Below, one piece after another: positions 19,412-27,368 of a DNA stretch of 44,868 nucleotides. The notes below the pieces were generated by a model. It was not told the origin of the DNA. It worked only from the letters and a program-made list of their open reading frames with translations, and ran no database searches. The position numbers and the translations under genes were made by a program. How positions within the stretch are numbered: the first letter of the stretch is position 1; the number at the start of each line of letters is the position of its first letter. The DNA comes from a virus, in the IMG/VR virus record IMGVR_UViG_3300042562_000491, positions 1-44,868 of that record; one strand, given 5' to 3'.

Positions 19412-19597
19412 TTAAAAGTCATCATCTTCAATTGACTTTAGGATTAGTCGGAGGTCTATAATAAGGTTGCGTATGTCTTTGTCGACAGGGAGAAAGTCCC
19501 TGTCAACTAAGTTTTCATAAATGTTTGCTAGTAGCAGGTGCTGTTCATTTATTCTAAATGAGATACGCTCTGCTCTTGAGTTTTCGCTATTGTCCAT
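19412..19597 (-). CDS. Small hypothetical early protein (61 aa)
   Basis: A 61-residue acidic, helical protein. Its ATG overlaps the last 11 bases of the upstream DnaA-like gene, which suggests translational coupling. Its stop is separated from the stop of the convergent giant gene by a single base, and there is no terminator hairpin between them. The sequence (LLANIYENLVDRDFLPVDKD) has a strong helix propensity and no known motif. It is the last gene of the leftward early block. Confidence 0.6.
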   Translation of the reverse strand: MDNSENSRAERISFRINEQHLLLANIYENLVDRDFLPVDKDIRNLIIDLRLILKSIEDDDF

Positions 19598-20114
19598 AGT
19601 CGGATATATCGTTAAACATTAAGTTTACCTTTTTTAGTATAAACTTTTCTTTTCCATTAGGTGTTTTTTTATCTATTAGACTAAGTATGTCTTCAATCCT
19701 TTTGTACTTCATTTCCATCTGAGTTACACTCTCTCTCTCCAAAATTAGCTTTTCTATTTGATTATTTAAACTAATAATAAACATTTTATTGTCTTTTTCC
19801 TTTTTATTTGTATTTAATACCTCGTTGTCTACTACATCCTTGTCTATTAAAAACAAGTCCCTACACGTAATATACTTAGCCATTAGTCCATTCACCTGAG
19901 TAAGTAAATGGTATACGTTACGCATATAATTTATAACGGTAGAGTGGTCTTTCTTTAAAAACCTACCAATTGAGGCGTATGTGTACCCTCTTTCTCTAAG
20001 AATTTTAGAGAATACCATTCTTGCATCTACAATCTCACGTCTTTGTATTTTGTCTTTTACATCTTCATTAAATACGGATTTTATAATCTCTGATAATTGT
20101 TGCATTTCTTTCAT
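19587..20114 (-). CDS. DnaA domain IV-like DNA-binding protein (175 aa)
   Basis: Residues about 23-65 read RREIVDARMVFSKILRERG followed by SIGRFLKKDHSTVINYM. This resembles the helix-turn-helix of DnaA domain IV, where an (R)xxxVxAR helix precedes 'IGxxFGGRDHTTV'. Here KKDHSTV stands at the position that contacts the DnaA box. The rest is helical with coiled coil (residues 105-150). There is no ATPase domain. It is one of two such proteins in the window, and a perfect DnaA box lies in the intergenic region at 31823. It may bind the phage origin or compete with host DnaA. It lies 13 bases downstream of the VRR-NUC gene. Confidence 0.75.
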   Translation of the reverse strand: MKEMQQLSEIIKSVFNEDVKDKIQRREIVDARMVFSKILRERGYTYASIGRFLKKDHSTVINYMRNVYHLLTQVNGLMAKYITCRDLFLIDKDVVDNEVLNTNKKEKDNKMFIISLNNQIEKLILERESVTQMEMKYKRIEDILSLIDKKTPNGKEKFILKKVNLMFNDISDYGQ

Positions 20115-20127
20115 TTGATTTGATTTT

Positions 20128-20370
20128 TTAGGTTCCTTTAAATACTTCTACTTTAATTCCGTGTGCTTCTAATTCCTTGAGTCTGTACTCTTGTAGCTTT
20201 GATAGTTTCCCATCAGGCTTCTTTACCTCAACAAATAGAACGTCACAATCTTTTGGTATTGCTATGAGGTCAGGGATACCATTCTTGTTGGTATTAATCA
20301 ACTTGATTACGTAGTATCCCTGAGCCTCTAACTCTTTAATTTTCTTCGTCTGTATCTGTTGCTCTTTCAT
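20128..20370 (-). CDS. VRR-NUC domain nuclease (80 aa)
   Basis: This is a stand-alone VRR-NUC (PD-(D/E)xK) domain. It starts with an amphipathic helix (EQQIQTKKIKELEAQG), then NGIPDLIA supplies the catalytic Asp, and LFVEVKKPDGKLSKLQ supplies the ExK motif and the conserved Lys/Gln helix. The length (80 residues) is normal for phage minimal VRR-NUC enzymes, which act on branched DNA such as Holliday junctions or flaps. The start overlaps the end of the upstream gene by 35 bases. It sits beside a SNF2-like helicase gene, a frequent pairing in phages. Confidence 0.88.
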   Translation of the reverse strand: MKEQQIQTKKIKELEAQGYYVIKLINTNKNGIPDLIAIPKDCDVLFVEVKKPDGKLSKLQEYRLKELEAHGIKVEVFKGT

Positions 20371-20692
20371 ATATTAAATTACTTTTTTTAAACTCGTTGT
20401 ATTTATCTAAGATAATATCAGGTATATCGTCATAGATAATACATTCGTGGATGGCAACATCAATAAATCCAACAGGTAATTTCTCAGCAATGTATGAGAT
20501 CCACACATTTATTTTACCTCTATCCTTTGTAGGGACATCATTAAATCCTATTGCGCCAATCATAGGTTCTTTAATAGATTTGTTTTCCTTCATTGCTCCC
20601 ATTATTTCTTTTGTAATCTTGTCGTATAGTTCCTCTACTATAACTATACTGAAAATGTCATACTCGTCTCCTGTTTTTAAAATTTGATACAT
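20336..20692 (-). CDS. Hypothetical protein of the replication block (118 aa)
   Basis: I do not recognise the family. The protein is acidic and contains an ISYIAEKLPVGFIDVAIHECI segment with an HEC sequence, but not a full HExxH motif, so a metallopeptidase is not supported. It lies between the SNF2-like helicase (11 bases upstream) and the VRR-NUC gene (35-base overlap), so it is translated from the same leftward message. Its role is probably tied to replication or recombination by position only. Confidence 0.6.
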   Translation of the reverse strand: MYQILKTGDEYDIFSIVIVEELYDKITKEIMGAMKENKSIKEPMIGAIGFNDVPTKDRGKINVWISYIAEKLPVGFIDVAIHECIIYDDIPDIILDKYNEFKKSNLIYERATDTDEEN

Positions 20693-20703
20693 AGCTTTAA
20701 GTT

Positions 20704-21942
20704 TTAGATGTTTTTTTCAAAATGTCGAAGTGTATAATCTTTCTTTTTAGTAACTGCCTTGTATATGTCCTTCTCTATGCCACCCTTTGAGAATATCCAA
20801 TACACTTGATTCTCAAGCCTGTCTTTAGTAGTCATCCGATCCTTGCTCTGCCAATAGCTCGTAGCACTGAAGTCAATATTGTAATATACTAAATACTTAG
20901 CGTGTCGTAAAGATATCCCTTCTCTGCCGGATACAATCTGAAGGGCAATATTTTTGTCGGTGTCTTCAAAGACACTTAGGTCAGATGTCAAGTAATCGTC
21001 ACCAAATACTTGACGTAATGCATTGAACTCTTCCTTGAACTTATAAAAGATTCCAATCTTAAATCCTTCAAACCTTTTCTTTATGAACTCAGCCTTGCTC
21101 AGGTCGATAATCATAGACTCACCACTCTCAAACTTAACTGTACCTGAGCATAGTTGGTGTACCTTCATCATCAGCTTCACGGGTGTGTCTGCTAGTATTA
21201 CCTCACCCTTTCCTTCAACCAATAAGTCCCTCTTTAGTTTCTTAATTAAGTTGTATGTCATCTGACTCATCTCTACCTCAAGCACCTCCTCAATGGTCTC
21301 AGCCTTGAATCCTGCCTCTGCCTGAGTGTAGTTGATGGTGTACGGCTCCATAGCCTTAATAATTGACTCTAGTCCTTCGCTATAATCTCTGATGAACAAC
21401 CCGTTAATCTTCTTGTCTTTTACTTTCACGTACCTATCTGAGAACCTATAAAAGTTTGTAAACTCTCTGAATGGATTATTGGGTATGCCATAAACTTGAT
21501 GGTACATCTGCGAGTATGACTCCGGTGTCGGTGTTCCTGATAAAAGAATCACCATTGGTTTGCACCATCCAATCAACCCATTAACTAATTTTGCTCTTAG
21601 GCTAGGCTTTGGGAATGCCCCCATACTATGTGCCTCATCGCATATAATCAAGTCCCACTTCTTGTTGTTCATAACAAGATGTAAACTCTCGTAATTAATA
21701 ACAGTCAAACTGTAAGACGGACTAAGTGTATTGTAGTCAGCCTCGATTGAATTGATAGCTTTCTTCTTGGTAATAAACAAAACCTTAAACACACCAATTT
21801 GCTGTGCTATACCTAAACTTGTTAAGGTCTTGCCCGTACGAACTTCCATCGCTAAGTAAAGGAACCCTTTTTTTGAAAGTATTTGTTTTCCTTTTTCTAT
21901 TATATCAATCTGATAATCCCTATAATTAAACCCTTTCTCCAT
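20704..21942 (-). CDS. SNF2-like superfamily 2 helicase (412 aa)
   Basis: Superfamily 2 motifs appear in order: an aromatic/Gln motif YRDYQ (residues 7-11), motif I VRTGKT (34-39), motif II DEAH (102-105), motif III SGTP (135-138), and C-terminal motifs including LQIVSGREGISLRHA (V) and YWQSKDRMTTKD (VI-like, with Arg). The length, compact lobes and motif spacing fit the short SNF2-type helicases of phages. They are thought to remodel DNA or displace proteins during replication or recombination. It starts 1 base before the end of the upstream gene and is followed by the VRR-NUC region, consistent with a helicase-nuclease partnership. Confidence 0.88.
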   Translation of the reverse strand: MEKGFNYRDYQIDIIEKGKQILSKKGFLYLAMEVRTGKTLTSLGIAQQIGVFKVLFITKKKAINSIEADYNTLSPSYSLTVINYESLHLVMNNKKWDLIICDEAHSMGAFPKPSLRAKLVNGLIGWCKPMVILLSGTPTPESYSQMYHQVYGIPNNPFREFTNFYRFSDRYVKVKDKKINGLFIRDYSEGLESIIKAMEPYTINYTQAEAGFKAETIEEVLEVEMSQMTYNLIKKLKRDLLVEGKGEVILADTPVKLMMKVHQLCSGTVKFESGESMIIDLSKAEFIKKRFEGFKIGIFYKFKEEFNALRQVFGDDYLTSDLSVFEDTDKNIALQIVSGREGISLRHAKYLVYYNIDFSATSYWQSKDRMTTKDRLENQVYWIFSKGGIEKDIYKAVTKKKDYTLRHFEKNI

Positions 21943-21943
21943 A

Positions 21944-22345
21944 TTATAATTTTTTAAATTTTACAGGATATTTTGATAAAAAATCAACAACCCCTTCAAG
22001 TTTTGCAAACTTAATATAGTTGCCGTCTGTGTCTAATACCTTTATCATTTCAATTATTATTTTTGGCTCTCCATTTATTTTTTCAAATCTATATTTAACT
22101 ATTTCAAGACTTCCTATTTTTTTATTTTCCATATCGTGTAATTTTTTATAATGTTCACAACTTTTGATAATACGGTTTAATGATTCAATGTCATCTTTGT
22201 ACTTTAATACCCTCCTTAATTCAACCGACTTCCCTCTGCCTGACTTAACCTCTTTTGTTTGCATCAGTATATCTTTAAGGGTATTGCAGTACTCTAGCAT
22301 AGCCTCATTATTGTGTCCCAACTTGCGTTCTATTAGGTCTACCAT
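21944..22345 (-). CDS. Hypothetical protein between primase and helicase (133 aa)
   Basis: The family is not recognised. The protein is Lys/Glu-rich and helical in its N-terminal half (EAMLEYCNTLKDILMQT, RRVLKYKDDIESLNRII) with short strands at the C-terminus (IVKYRFEKINGEPKIIIEMIK). It overlaps the end of the primase-helicase gene by 7 bases and ends 1 base before the SNF2-like gene, so it is tightly embedded in the replication operon. A helper role in replication is plausible by position only. Confidence 0.6.
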   Translation of the reverse strand: MVDLIERKLGHNNEAMLEYCNTLKDILMQTKEVKSGRGKSVELRRVLKYKDDIESLNRIIKSCEHYKKLHDMENKKIGSLEIVKYRFEKINGEPKIIIEMIKVLDTDGNYIKFAKLEGVVDFLSKYPVKFKKL

Positions 22346-24768
22346 TCAGTTTGATTTTGTACCTCTGAGTCTTGTCTCTTGGTTATTATGATCCACCTGC
22401 CATTTTGGTCTCTGTCCTCCTGCGGAGTAGTCCCCTCTTTATACATAGCGTAAGCTATTAACCACTTATAAAATTTGGTTCTACTAACCGTCATCCTTCC
22501 TCTAGGTCCGTAGTCAGGGTACTCGTCCACAAAGTTTGAGTATAGGTCGTTCTTATAAAGTCTTATCTCTACTTGTAGCATCACCTCACGATTTTGGTGG
22601 CTATCTACTAATCCACACCATTCGATAAACTCGTGGCAGGTTTCTGCAGATAGCTGACGAATCTTTAGGTTTACAAATACTGACTTGACAAGTCCTGTGT
22701 TTAAATAATTCTTTAAGCAACCAATCATATAGTTGTCGAACTCACACCAATCGTCATCGTTCCAATCACCAAACATTAGTTTGCCAAACTCGTCTAGTGG
22801 AGTAAAGGACTTGGTATAATATTGATGTAACTCCAACTCCCACTTTCTTCTAGCAAATGAATTACCGGCTCCCTTTATTGCATAGTTTGTTGTAATAGCA
22901 ATCTTCGGTGAACGGCTAAACGGAATCTTAATCGCATCCTTATTTTTCTTCTCTAGGGTCAGTCCTTCAGTTACTACTGAGAACAGTCTCTCAAAGTCAA
23001 AATGCTTCCTTACGTCATCGAAGCAAAGTATCTGCGTATCTGCTGATACCAACTGATAAGCAAAGCTGCGTTCAAATGCAAATGACTTACCATCAATCAC
23101 CACTAATTTTTTCATCTTGCTGAGTGCGTTCATAAGTAGTCCTTTACCTGTGCCCCCTTCAGGATTGTCACTTATCACCTCATCATTCAGAATGACTGCC
23201 GGACAAAAAGATAGGTTCTTGTATCCGTGTAATAAGAATCCAAGAGTACTCTCCATCGCCTTTACTCTGTGCTCATCTGTTCCATTGATATTCTCAACAA
23301 ATTTTCTGAAGTCACACGCATCGGTTACGTCACAAATATTGAATGTCCTATCAATCACGTGGTCTTTCCAAACGTATCCTCCCAAGTCCAAGTAGTCAAT
23401 GGTTAGGATAGTGTCCTTGCTAATCTTTACTGCACAGTTTTTATAATATAAGTATGATGCATCTTTGGTATCTGCAATGAAGTATATCTCAATCGTTGAT
23501 AGCATTGATAAGAACTCTTCCTTAAAGAATCTTGTGTTGTCTGCAAAATAGTTATATACTCCAATGTCATCTAACTCCAACAAGTGCGTAAGCACAAAGT
23601 CCTTAATCTCTTTCTCACTCGTGTGGTCAATCAGATTATTAGTCACCTTTACAAATATGTAGTTCTTGCCACCTTCAGGGCAATACTTATAGAATCCATT
23701 GTCTTCCAAAAACTGCTTGAATTGAATGTGTATAATTCTTATAACTCCTCTATCGTTTCTATCCCAAAAAGTTTGCTTCTCGTTCTCTTCCTCAACCTTA
23801 TTAAGAACTGATTCGATAGTCTCGCTATCCAAGTTGGAGTCTTGCAATTGGTAGCGAATCTCTTTTTTTGATACACCTCTCCTCAACTTTGCTTTTATCT
23901 GATTTACTTTCTCTTCGTCCTCATAGTACTTAGTACCAAAGTTTGTTGAGTGCCTATATGCCGAGTCAATCGTTATTCCAATCTCACGAAGTGTGAAGTC
24001 ATCATCTGCAAATTGATTGATTACATAGGATGCTAAACTCTTATTGACACCAAAGTCATTGAAAGCCATCGCTAGTACGTATGCATTCTGATTACGTTGT
24101 CCCTGTTGCATTGGGTATTTTTTATGCCACCACTTCACAAGTATTTCCACAATCTTATTCTCATCCGTTATTGGTATCGTTGCCTTGTCTTTTACCTTAC
24201 TTACCTCCGTATACTCCGGCTCCTCGATCACGTCCCAAATGGATGAATTGTCATTAACGTGAATTAGAGGGTCATAGGACTCATAACACACCCTACTGAC
24301 ATTCTTACTCGTCTTATCAAAATAAGGCGAATTAAAGTGCGTTTCTAGGCTTTTGAAGTAGTTTGTATGGTTCTCTGCATCTGCCGGTATCTTAATAAGT
24401 ATCTTTAGACCATTACCTGATGGTGAGATGAATACTGAAAACACGTACTTGTTCTTAGATAAGTTCTCTTTGTCTTGCAGTAACTCCTTCTGCTTTATGT
24501 AGCCATCAAAATCTAAGCATATCAATCCTGAGTGGGTTATCATAGATGCATCAGTCCGCTTATTGAACGTACCACTAAAGCATATTGCCGGTAGTTGCTT
24601 CTTTAACTCTTGTCTATCAGGTTTGCTTTTCTCAAGTCTTATTTTTTTAATTAACTCTTTAGTTGCACCTGCTCCAACCTTTATCCTATCAAGAATTACG
24701 TGTACATCTCTGAAGAAAGGAGTGTCCGTATCCCTAATATTTTTGAAAATCGTCACATTTTGTGTCAT
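22339..24768 (-). CDS. Primase-helicase: BT4734/VirE-like N-terminus plus SF3/D5-like helicase (809 aa)
   Basis: The N-terminal third (about residues 30-190) looks like the BT4734/VirE-N domain related to archaeo-eukaryotic primases. It contains ICFSGTFNKR, the acidic GLICLDFDGY and the SPSGNGLKILIKI strand-helix, then YFDKTSKNVSRVCYESYDP. The middle links to a helicase with Walker A PEGGTGKG near residue 540, a following acidic strand ILCFDDVRK (Walker B), and IAITTNYAI (sensor-like), as in D5/SF3 viral helicases. A C-terminal winged-helix-like part follows. The N-terminal DxD-like acidic residues suggest primase activity. A TGTCG-rich region lies directly upstream. This is the probable replication initiator/primase of the phage. 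Confidence 0.85.
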   Translation of the reverse strand: MTQNVTIFKNIRDTDTPFFRDVHVILDRIKVGAGATKELIKKIRLEKSKPDRQELKKQLPAICFSGTFNKRTDASMITHSGLICLDFDGYIKQKELLQDKENLSKNKYVFSVFISPSGNGLKILIKIPADAENHTNYFKSLETHFNSPYFDKTSKNVSRVCYESYDPLIHVNDNSSIWDVIEEPEYTEVSKVKDKATIPITDENKIVEILVKWWHKKYPMQQGQRNQNAYVLAMAFNDFGVNKSLASYVINQFADDDFTLREIGITIDSAYRHSTNFGTKYYEDEEKVNQIKAKLRRGVSKKEIRYQLQDSNLDSETIESVLNKVEEENEKQTFWDRNDRGVIRIIHIQFKQFLEDNGFYKYCPEGGKNYIFVKVTNNLIDHTSEKEIKDFVLTHLLELDDIGVYNYFADNTRFFKEEFLSMLSTIEIYFIADTKDASYLYYKNCAVKISKDTILTIDYLDLGGYVWKDHVIDRTFNICDVTDACDFRKFVENINGTDEHRVKAMESTLGFLLHGYKNLSFCPAVILNDEVISDNPEGGTGKGLLMNALSKMKKLVVIDGKSFAFERSFAYQLVSADTQILCFDDVRKHFDFERLFSVVTEGLTLEKKNKDAIKIPFSRSPKIAITTNYAIKGAGNSFARRKWELELHQYYTKSFTPLDEFGKLMFGDWNDDDWCEFDNYMIGCLKNYLNTGLVKSVFVNLKIRQLSAETCHEFIEWCGLVDSHQNREVMLQVEIRLYKNDLYSNFVDEYPDYGPRGRMTVSRTKFYKWLIAYAMYKEGTTPQEDRDQNGRWIIITKRQDSEVQNQTEW

Positions 24769-24773
24769 TTTTA

Positions 24774-24898
24774 TGTCGTTTAACTGATTGATTATTAATT
24801 AAATGTCGATTATGTCGATTTTAAAGTCAATATATATTCAGAAATAAATAAGAATAGTTAAATGTATATATAAGAAGTATAGGGAAAAATTATCGACA
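24774..24898. promoter_or_regulatory. TGTCG motif cluster upstream of primase (copy A of a dispersed element)
   Basis: Four TGTCG/CGACA motifs (starting at 24774, 24804, 24813 and 24894) lie in the gap before the primase gene. The order of blocks is shared with 32802-32970: ATGTCGTTT, then ATTGATTATTAAT, then two closely spaced ATGTCGA-type motifs running into GATTTTAAAG, then AAATAAATA, then an AGGGAA-rich stretch and ATTGACA or a similar end. Both copies point the same way. It may hold an early operator or part of a replication origin. Confidence 0.6.
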
Positions 24899-24913
24899 TT
24901 TTTGACAGGAGCT

Positions 24914-24939
24914 AAAAAAAGGGAGAGCATAACTCTCCC
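24914..24939 (-). terminator. Rho-independent terminator after the SSB-like gene
   Basis: A 7-bp stem GGGAGAG (24921-24927) / CTCTCCC (24933-24939) with a 5-base loop is followed, on the - strand, by seven T residues (24914-24920 read as A on the + strand). It lies 20 bases after the stop of the SSB-like gene. It should separate the recombination genes to the right from the primase operon to the left. Confidence 0.85.
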
Positions 24940-24959
24940 AATTCTTTTTTCATTTTGGA

Positions 24960-25262
24960 TTAGAAAGGAAGTTCCTCTTCTGATTCTACTATCAAAGGAG
25001 CCTTTTTAACTTTTGCCGGTACTGATTTGGTTTCAGCTTGTGGCTTTGTAGTAGTAGGCTCATAGGTATCCAACTCAACATAGTAGTTGCCACTCTTGGC
25101 AGTCTTAATGTTAAGATTTACCCAACCATTTTTCTCGTGTTGGCGAATGAAAGCTACCGCTTCATCACCTTTCATCGATAATCTCCCTACTACAAAGTCA
25201 GGAGCCTTTTCGTTTCTCTTAAATGAGAATCCGTCTGCAAAGATTTTTTCGTCTTGTGCCAT
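24960..25262 (-). CDS. Single-stranded DNA-binding-like protein (100 aa)
   Basis: The C-terminus EEELPF matches the acidic tip by which SSB proteins recruit partners (E. coli DDDIPF). The body, with FADGFSFKRNEKAPDFVVG and WVNLNIKTAKSGNYYVELD, is a compact beta-rich (OB-like) pattern that I know from Bacteroidota phage SSB-position proteins. I chose the ATG at 25262 because it begins this conserved region (MAQDEKIF). An upstream ATG at 25361 would add 33 residues of less typical sequence. It lies just downstream of the exonuclease and annealing-protein genes, as expected for an SSB partner, and before a terminator. Confidence 0.7.
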   Translation of the reverse strand: MAQDEKIFADGFSFKRNEKAPDFVVGRLSMKGDEAVAFIRQHEKNGWVNLNIKTAKSGNYYVELDTYEPTTTKPQAETKSVPAKVKKAPLIVESEEELPF

Positions 25263-25367
25263 AGTGTTTAAGTTTTTAAGTTTGTCCCAATCAATTTTAA
25301 CTAAATGGTCTGCCTTTGGGACTAAGCCAACCATCAGTATTTTTAGTGTCTTCAAAGACACAGTAAG

Positions 25368-26138
25368 TTACAGTAAGTACTCATCAATACAATAGTTAGC
25401 AATGTCATCAGTAGGGTTACTTCCGAAGTACTTGTTGAATACCTCTATTGCTTTCCAAACTTTAACCTCGCCTCCCTTTACAAACTCAGTTGTTGGTCTA
25501 AAGATACCAAGTACTCCCGTAACTTTGTCAATTACATAAAACACCAATGGCTTACCAAATAACTGCTGATAGATATAGCATTGGCTATCATAGTTATATG
25601 CCTTTGCTGAGTACTTAAACTTATGTATGTCGCTTGTAGTCTTTAGATCAATTACTGAGTCATCCGTTACTATGTCTGCCTTTCCCTTCCATTTCATACC
25701 AAATATCTCTGCTATTGCCGGAACCTCGTACTTGTTGCCTTGTCTATAGATTTGCTCAAAGAATAGGATATTGCCGTTCATAACCTTTACAAGCCTATCA
25801 ATCTCATCCATCTCCTTTCGTAACATACAAAACTGTAAGTTATTGGCTTCGCAAAATGCTTTGTACTCCTTTGTTGTCCTCGTACTTACATCAACAAATG
25901 GTGTATCCTTAGCCTTCTCAGGCTCTAAAATTAGCTGATGGAAGTATCTGCCATCCATAAACGCTTTATTGTCCTCACGTGGCTTACCAAAGTCTTGGGG
26001 ATTGCTTAACAGTGTACCTATATCGGAATTGGACAAGTAGTTCTTGCCAATCCCGTTATAGTACTCCTTATCGTTCAGTAGGATCTCCAACACATTTGGC
26101 TCATTTGTTATGTCCAAAATCTCTAGAAGTGTTGCCAT
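25368..26138 (-). CDS. DUF3799/RecE-type PD-(D/E)xK exonuclease (256 aa)
   Basis: The N-terminal NYLSNSDIGTLLSNPQDF and FMDGRYFHQLILEP resemble the start of PDDEXK_1/DUF3799 nucleases ('S.S.l..l...P..f' and 'G..vH.l.lEP'). The catalytic core is KWKGKADIVTDDSVIDLKTT, with Asp in GKAD and the D/E-x-K as IDLK, followed by the QCYIYQQLFG helix with its conserved Gln/Tyr. Such enzymes are 5'-3' double-strand exonucleases that supply 3' tails. The gene sits 2 bases downstream of the DUF1071 annealing-protein gene. Together with the SSB-like gene they form a complete phage recombination module. Confidence 0.88.
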   Translation of the reverse strand: MATLLEILDITNEPNVLEILLNDKEYYNGIGKNYLSNSDIGTLLSNPQDFGKPREDNKAFMDGRYFHQLILEPEKAKDTPFVDVSTRTTKEYKAFCEANNLQFCMLRKEMDEIDRLVKVMNGNILFFEQIYRQGNKYEVPAIAEIFGMKWKGKADIVTDDSVIDLKTTSDIHKFKYSAKAYNYDSQCYIYQQLFGKPLVFYVIDKVTGVLGIFRPTTEFVKGGEVKVWKAIEVFNKYFGSNPTDDIANYCIDEYLL

Positions 26139-26140
26139 TA

Positions 26141-26773
26141 CTACGAATTTATTAGGTTAGAAATCTCCTTCTTCAATGAAGGACTAATTTTGTACTTGCG
26201 CACCAACTGTGCCCCAATCTTCTCAAGACCCAACTCCTTATTTGCCCTAACGTACATTACTACCTTTAGCCAATCTTCGCTATCTTTCTTTAAGTCAATC
26301 AATTCAATAGGTTTTGCCACAATAGGCTCTGCAACATCCTCCGGAAGGTCTTCTCCGGCAAAGATGTATAACCCTAGTCCAAACATAGCTAGATTCTTAA
26401 CCAAGCACCTCATCATTGTCTTGTTGATGTCAAAGGTAGTGGCAGCCTCAACTGTCTTATCACCAAACTTTGTACTGTAAGTGTAGGATACATTCTTCAT
26501 ACTCTTATTCGCTCCATCCATCACGGGTAACCACATCTCTAATGTCTCTCCTTCAATAGTTACTGTAGTGTGGCACATAAAACCAATTGTTTCCCCACCA
26601 ATAGTCATACACTCAGTCTCACCGACCTTGTAACTTGCATCCGGACAAGCTCTTTTTACTTCTGACCAAGCCCAAGCCCAAGATAGGTAGGACAAGTCTT
26701 TTTTCTTTTCAACGTGTTCATTCACATTGATAGCTGACAGTCTTTCAAAGACTGATTTTTTGTTTTCTTGCAT
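26141..26773 (-). CDS. DUF1071/Sak-type single-strand annealing protein (210 aa)
   Basis: The start (VFERLSAINVNEHVEKK followed by DLSYLSWAWAWSEVK) and the later MKNVSYTYSTKFG with TTFDINKTMMRCLVKNLAMFGLGLYI are typical of the DUF1071 single-strand annealing family, a Rad52-like group often labelled Sak. The 210-residue length is normal. It anneals complementary strands, acting with the exonuclease encoded 2 bases downstream and the SSB-like protein after it. It is preceded by a small DnaA-like gene. Confidence 0.85.
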   Translation of the reverse strand: MQENKKSVFERLSAINVNEHVEKKKDLSYLSWAWAWSEVKRACPDASYKVGETECMTIGGETIGFMCHTTVTIEGETLEMWLPVMDGANKSMKNVSYTYSTKFGDKTVEAATTFDINKTMMRCLVKNLAMFGLGLYIFAGEDLPEDVAEPIVAKPIELIDLKKDSEDWLKVVMYVRANKELGLEKIGAQLVRKYKISPSLKKEISNLINS

Positions 26774-26795
26774 TTGATTTGATTTTGATTATTGA

Positions 26796-27098
26796 TTAAA
26801 TAAATACTGCCCTTTCGATGTCGTTTACTACACTAACGTAGTCCCTATCCTCTGCTATTTTACGGTCTACTGATGCAATTCCGTATATGACTGTCGAATG
26901 CACAACGTCGTACCCGTTCTCGATCATAAACTTCTCTATGTAGGTGATTTGCATTGGTCTCTTGAAGCATAGGTAATAGATTAGATGCCTTGCGTCCACC
27001 AAGTTCCTCTTCTTTGACTTTGAGAAAATGTCCTTTTTTGGTATCCCGAATAGGGAAGAGACCCTATCTACGTACTGATTGAAGATGTCTTGTTTCAT
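26796..27098 (-). CDS. Second DnaA domain IV-like protein (100 aa)
   Basis: The sequence KKRNLVDARHLIYYLCFKR, followed by ITYIEKFM and VVHSTVIYGI, resembles DnaA domain IV ('R....aR.la.yl...' then '.IG..fg.rdHtTV'), with HSTVIYG at the box-recognition position. The N-terminal 25 residues (VDRVSSLFGIPKKDIFSKSK) also match the 'V...f.i...di.skskkr' lead-in of that domain. There is no ATPase. A TATCTTTG box at 27118-27125 precedes it, so the leftward recombination operon may start here. It could bind the DnaA box at 31823. Confidence 0.8.
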   Translation of the reverse strand: MKQDIFNQYVDRVSSLFGIPKKDIFSKSKKRNLVDARHLIYYLCFKRPMQITYIEKFMIENGYDVVHSTVIYGIASVDRKIAEDRDYVSVVNDIERAVFI

Positions 27099-27117
27099 AA
27101 TTTGATTTAATTTAGTA

Positions 27118-27125
27118 CAAAGATA
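27118..27125 (-). promoter_or_regulatory. Bacteroidota -7 promoter box TATCTTTG
   Basis: On the - strand this is TATCTTTG, an exact match to TAnnTTTG. It lies 20 bases before the ATG of the small DnaA-like gene. No clear -33 TTG element is seen, which is common in phage promoters. It would start the leftward recombination genes. Confidence 0.55.
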
Positions 27126-27127
27126 GT

Positions 27128-27352
27128 CTATTTATAGAACATTAAGTCAGTATATTTTACATAAATAAATCCTTCGTGCGTAATTTTCTCTGCATTGTCC
27201 CAAGATTCTTTCGTAATGATATGCTGCTCAGGAAAGTTAGGGTTGATCTCCAACTCAGCTACTAAGCTATCTATTTGCTTATGGCACTCTTCCAAAGAAA
27301 GTTGAACCATCTTCATTTTTTCTACGAGTGTTAACTCTATTGCTTGTTCCAT
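27128..27352 (-). CDS. Small hypothetical early protein (74 aa)
   Basis: The family is not recognised. The start is placed at ATG 27352 (MEQAIELT), preceded by an A/T-rich leader like the other early genes. An ATG at 27376 would overlap the upstream gene by 8 bases. The N-terminal half is a helix (LVEKMKMVQLSLEECHKQIDS). The C-terminal half (ITKESWDNAEKITHEG then YVKYTDLMFYK) looks strand-rich. It is part of the run of small early genes. Confidence 0.6.
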   Translation of the reverse strand: MEQAIELTLVEKMKMVQLSLEECHKQIDSLVAELEINPNFPEQHIITKESWDNAEKITHEGFIYVKYTDLMFYK

Positions 27353-27368
27353 TTTATAATTTTTTAAG

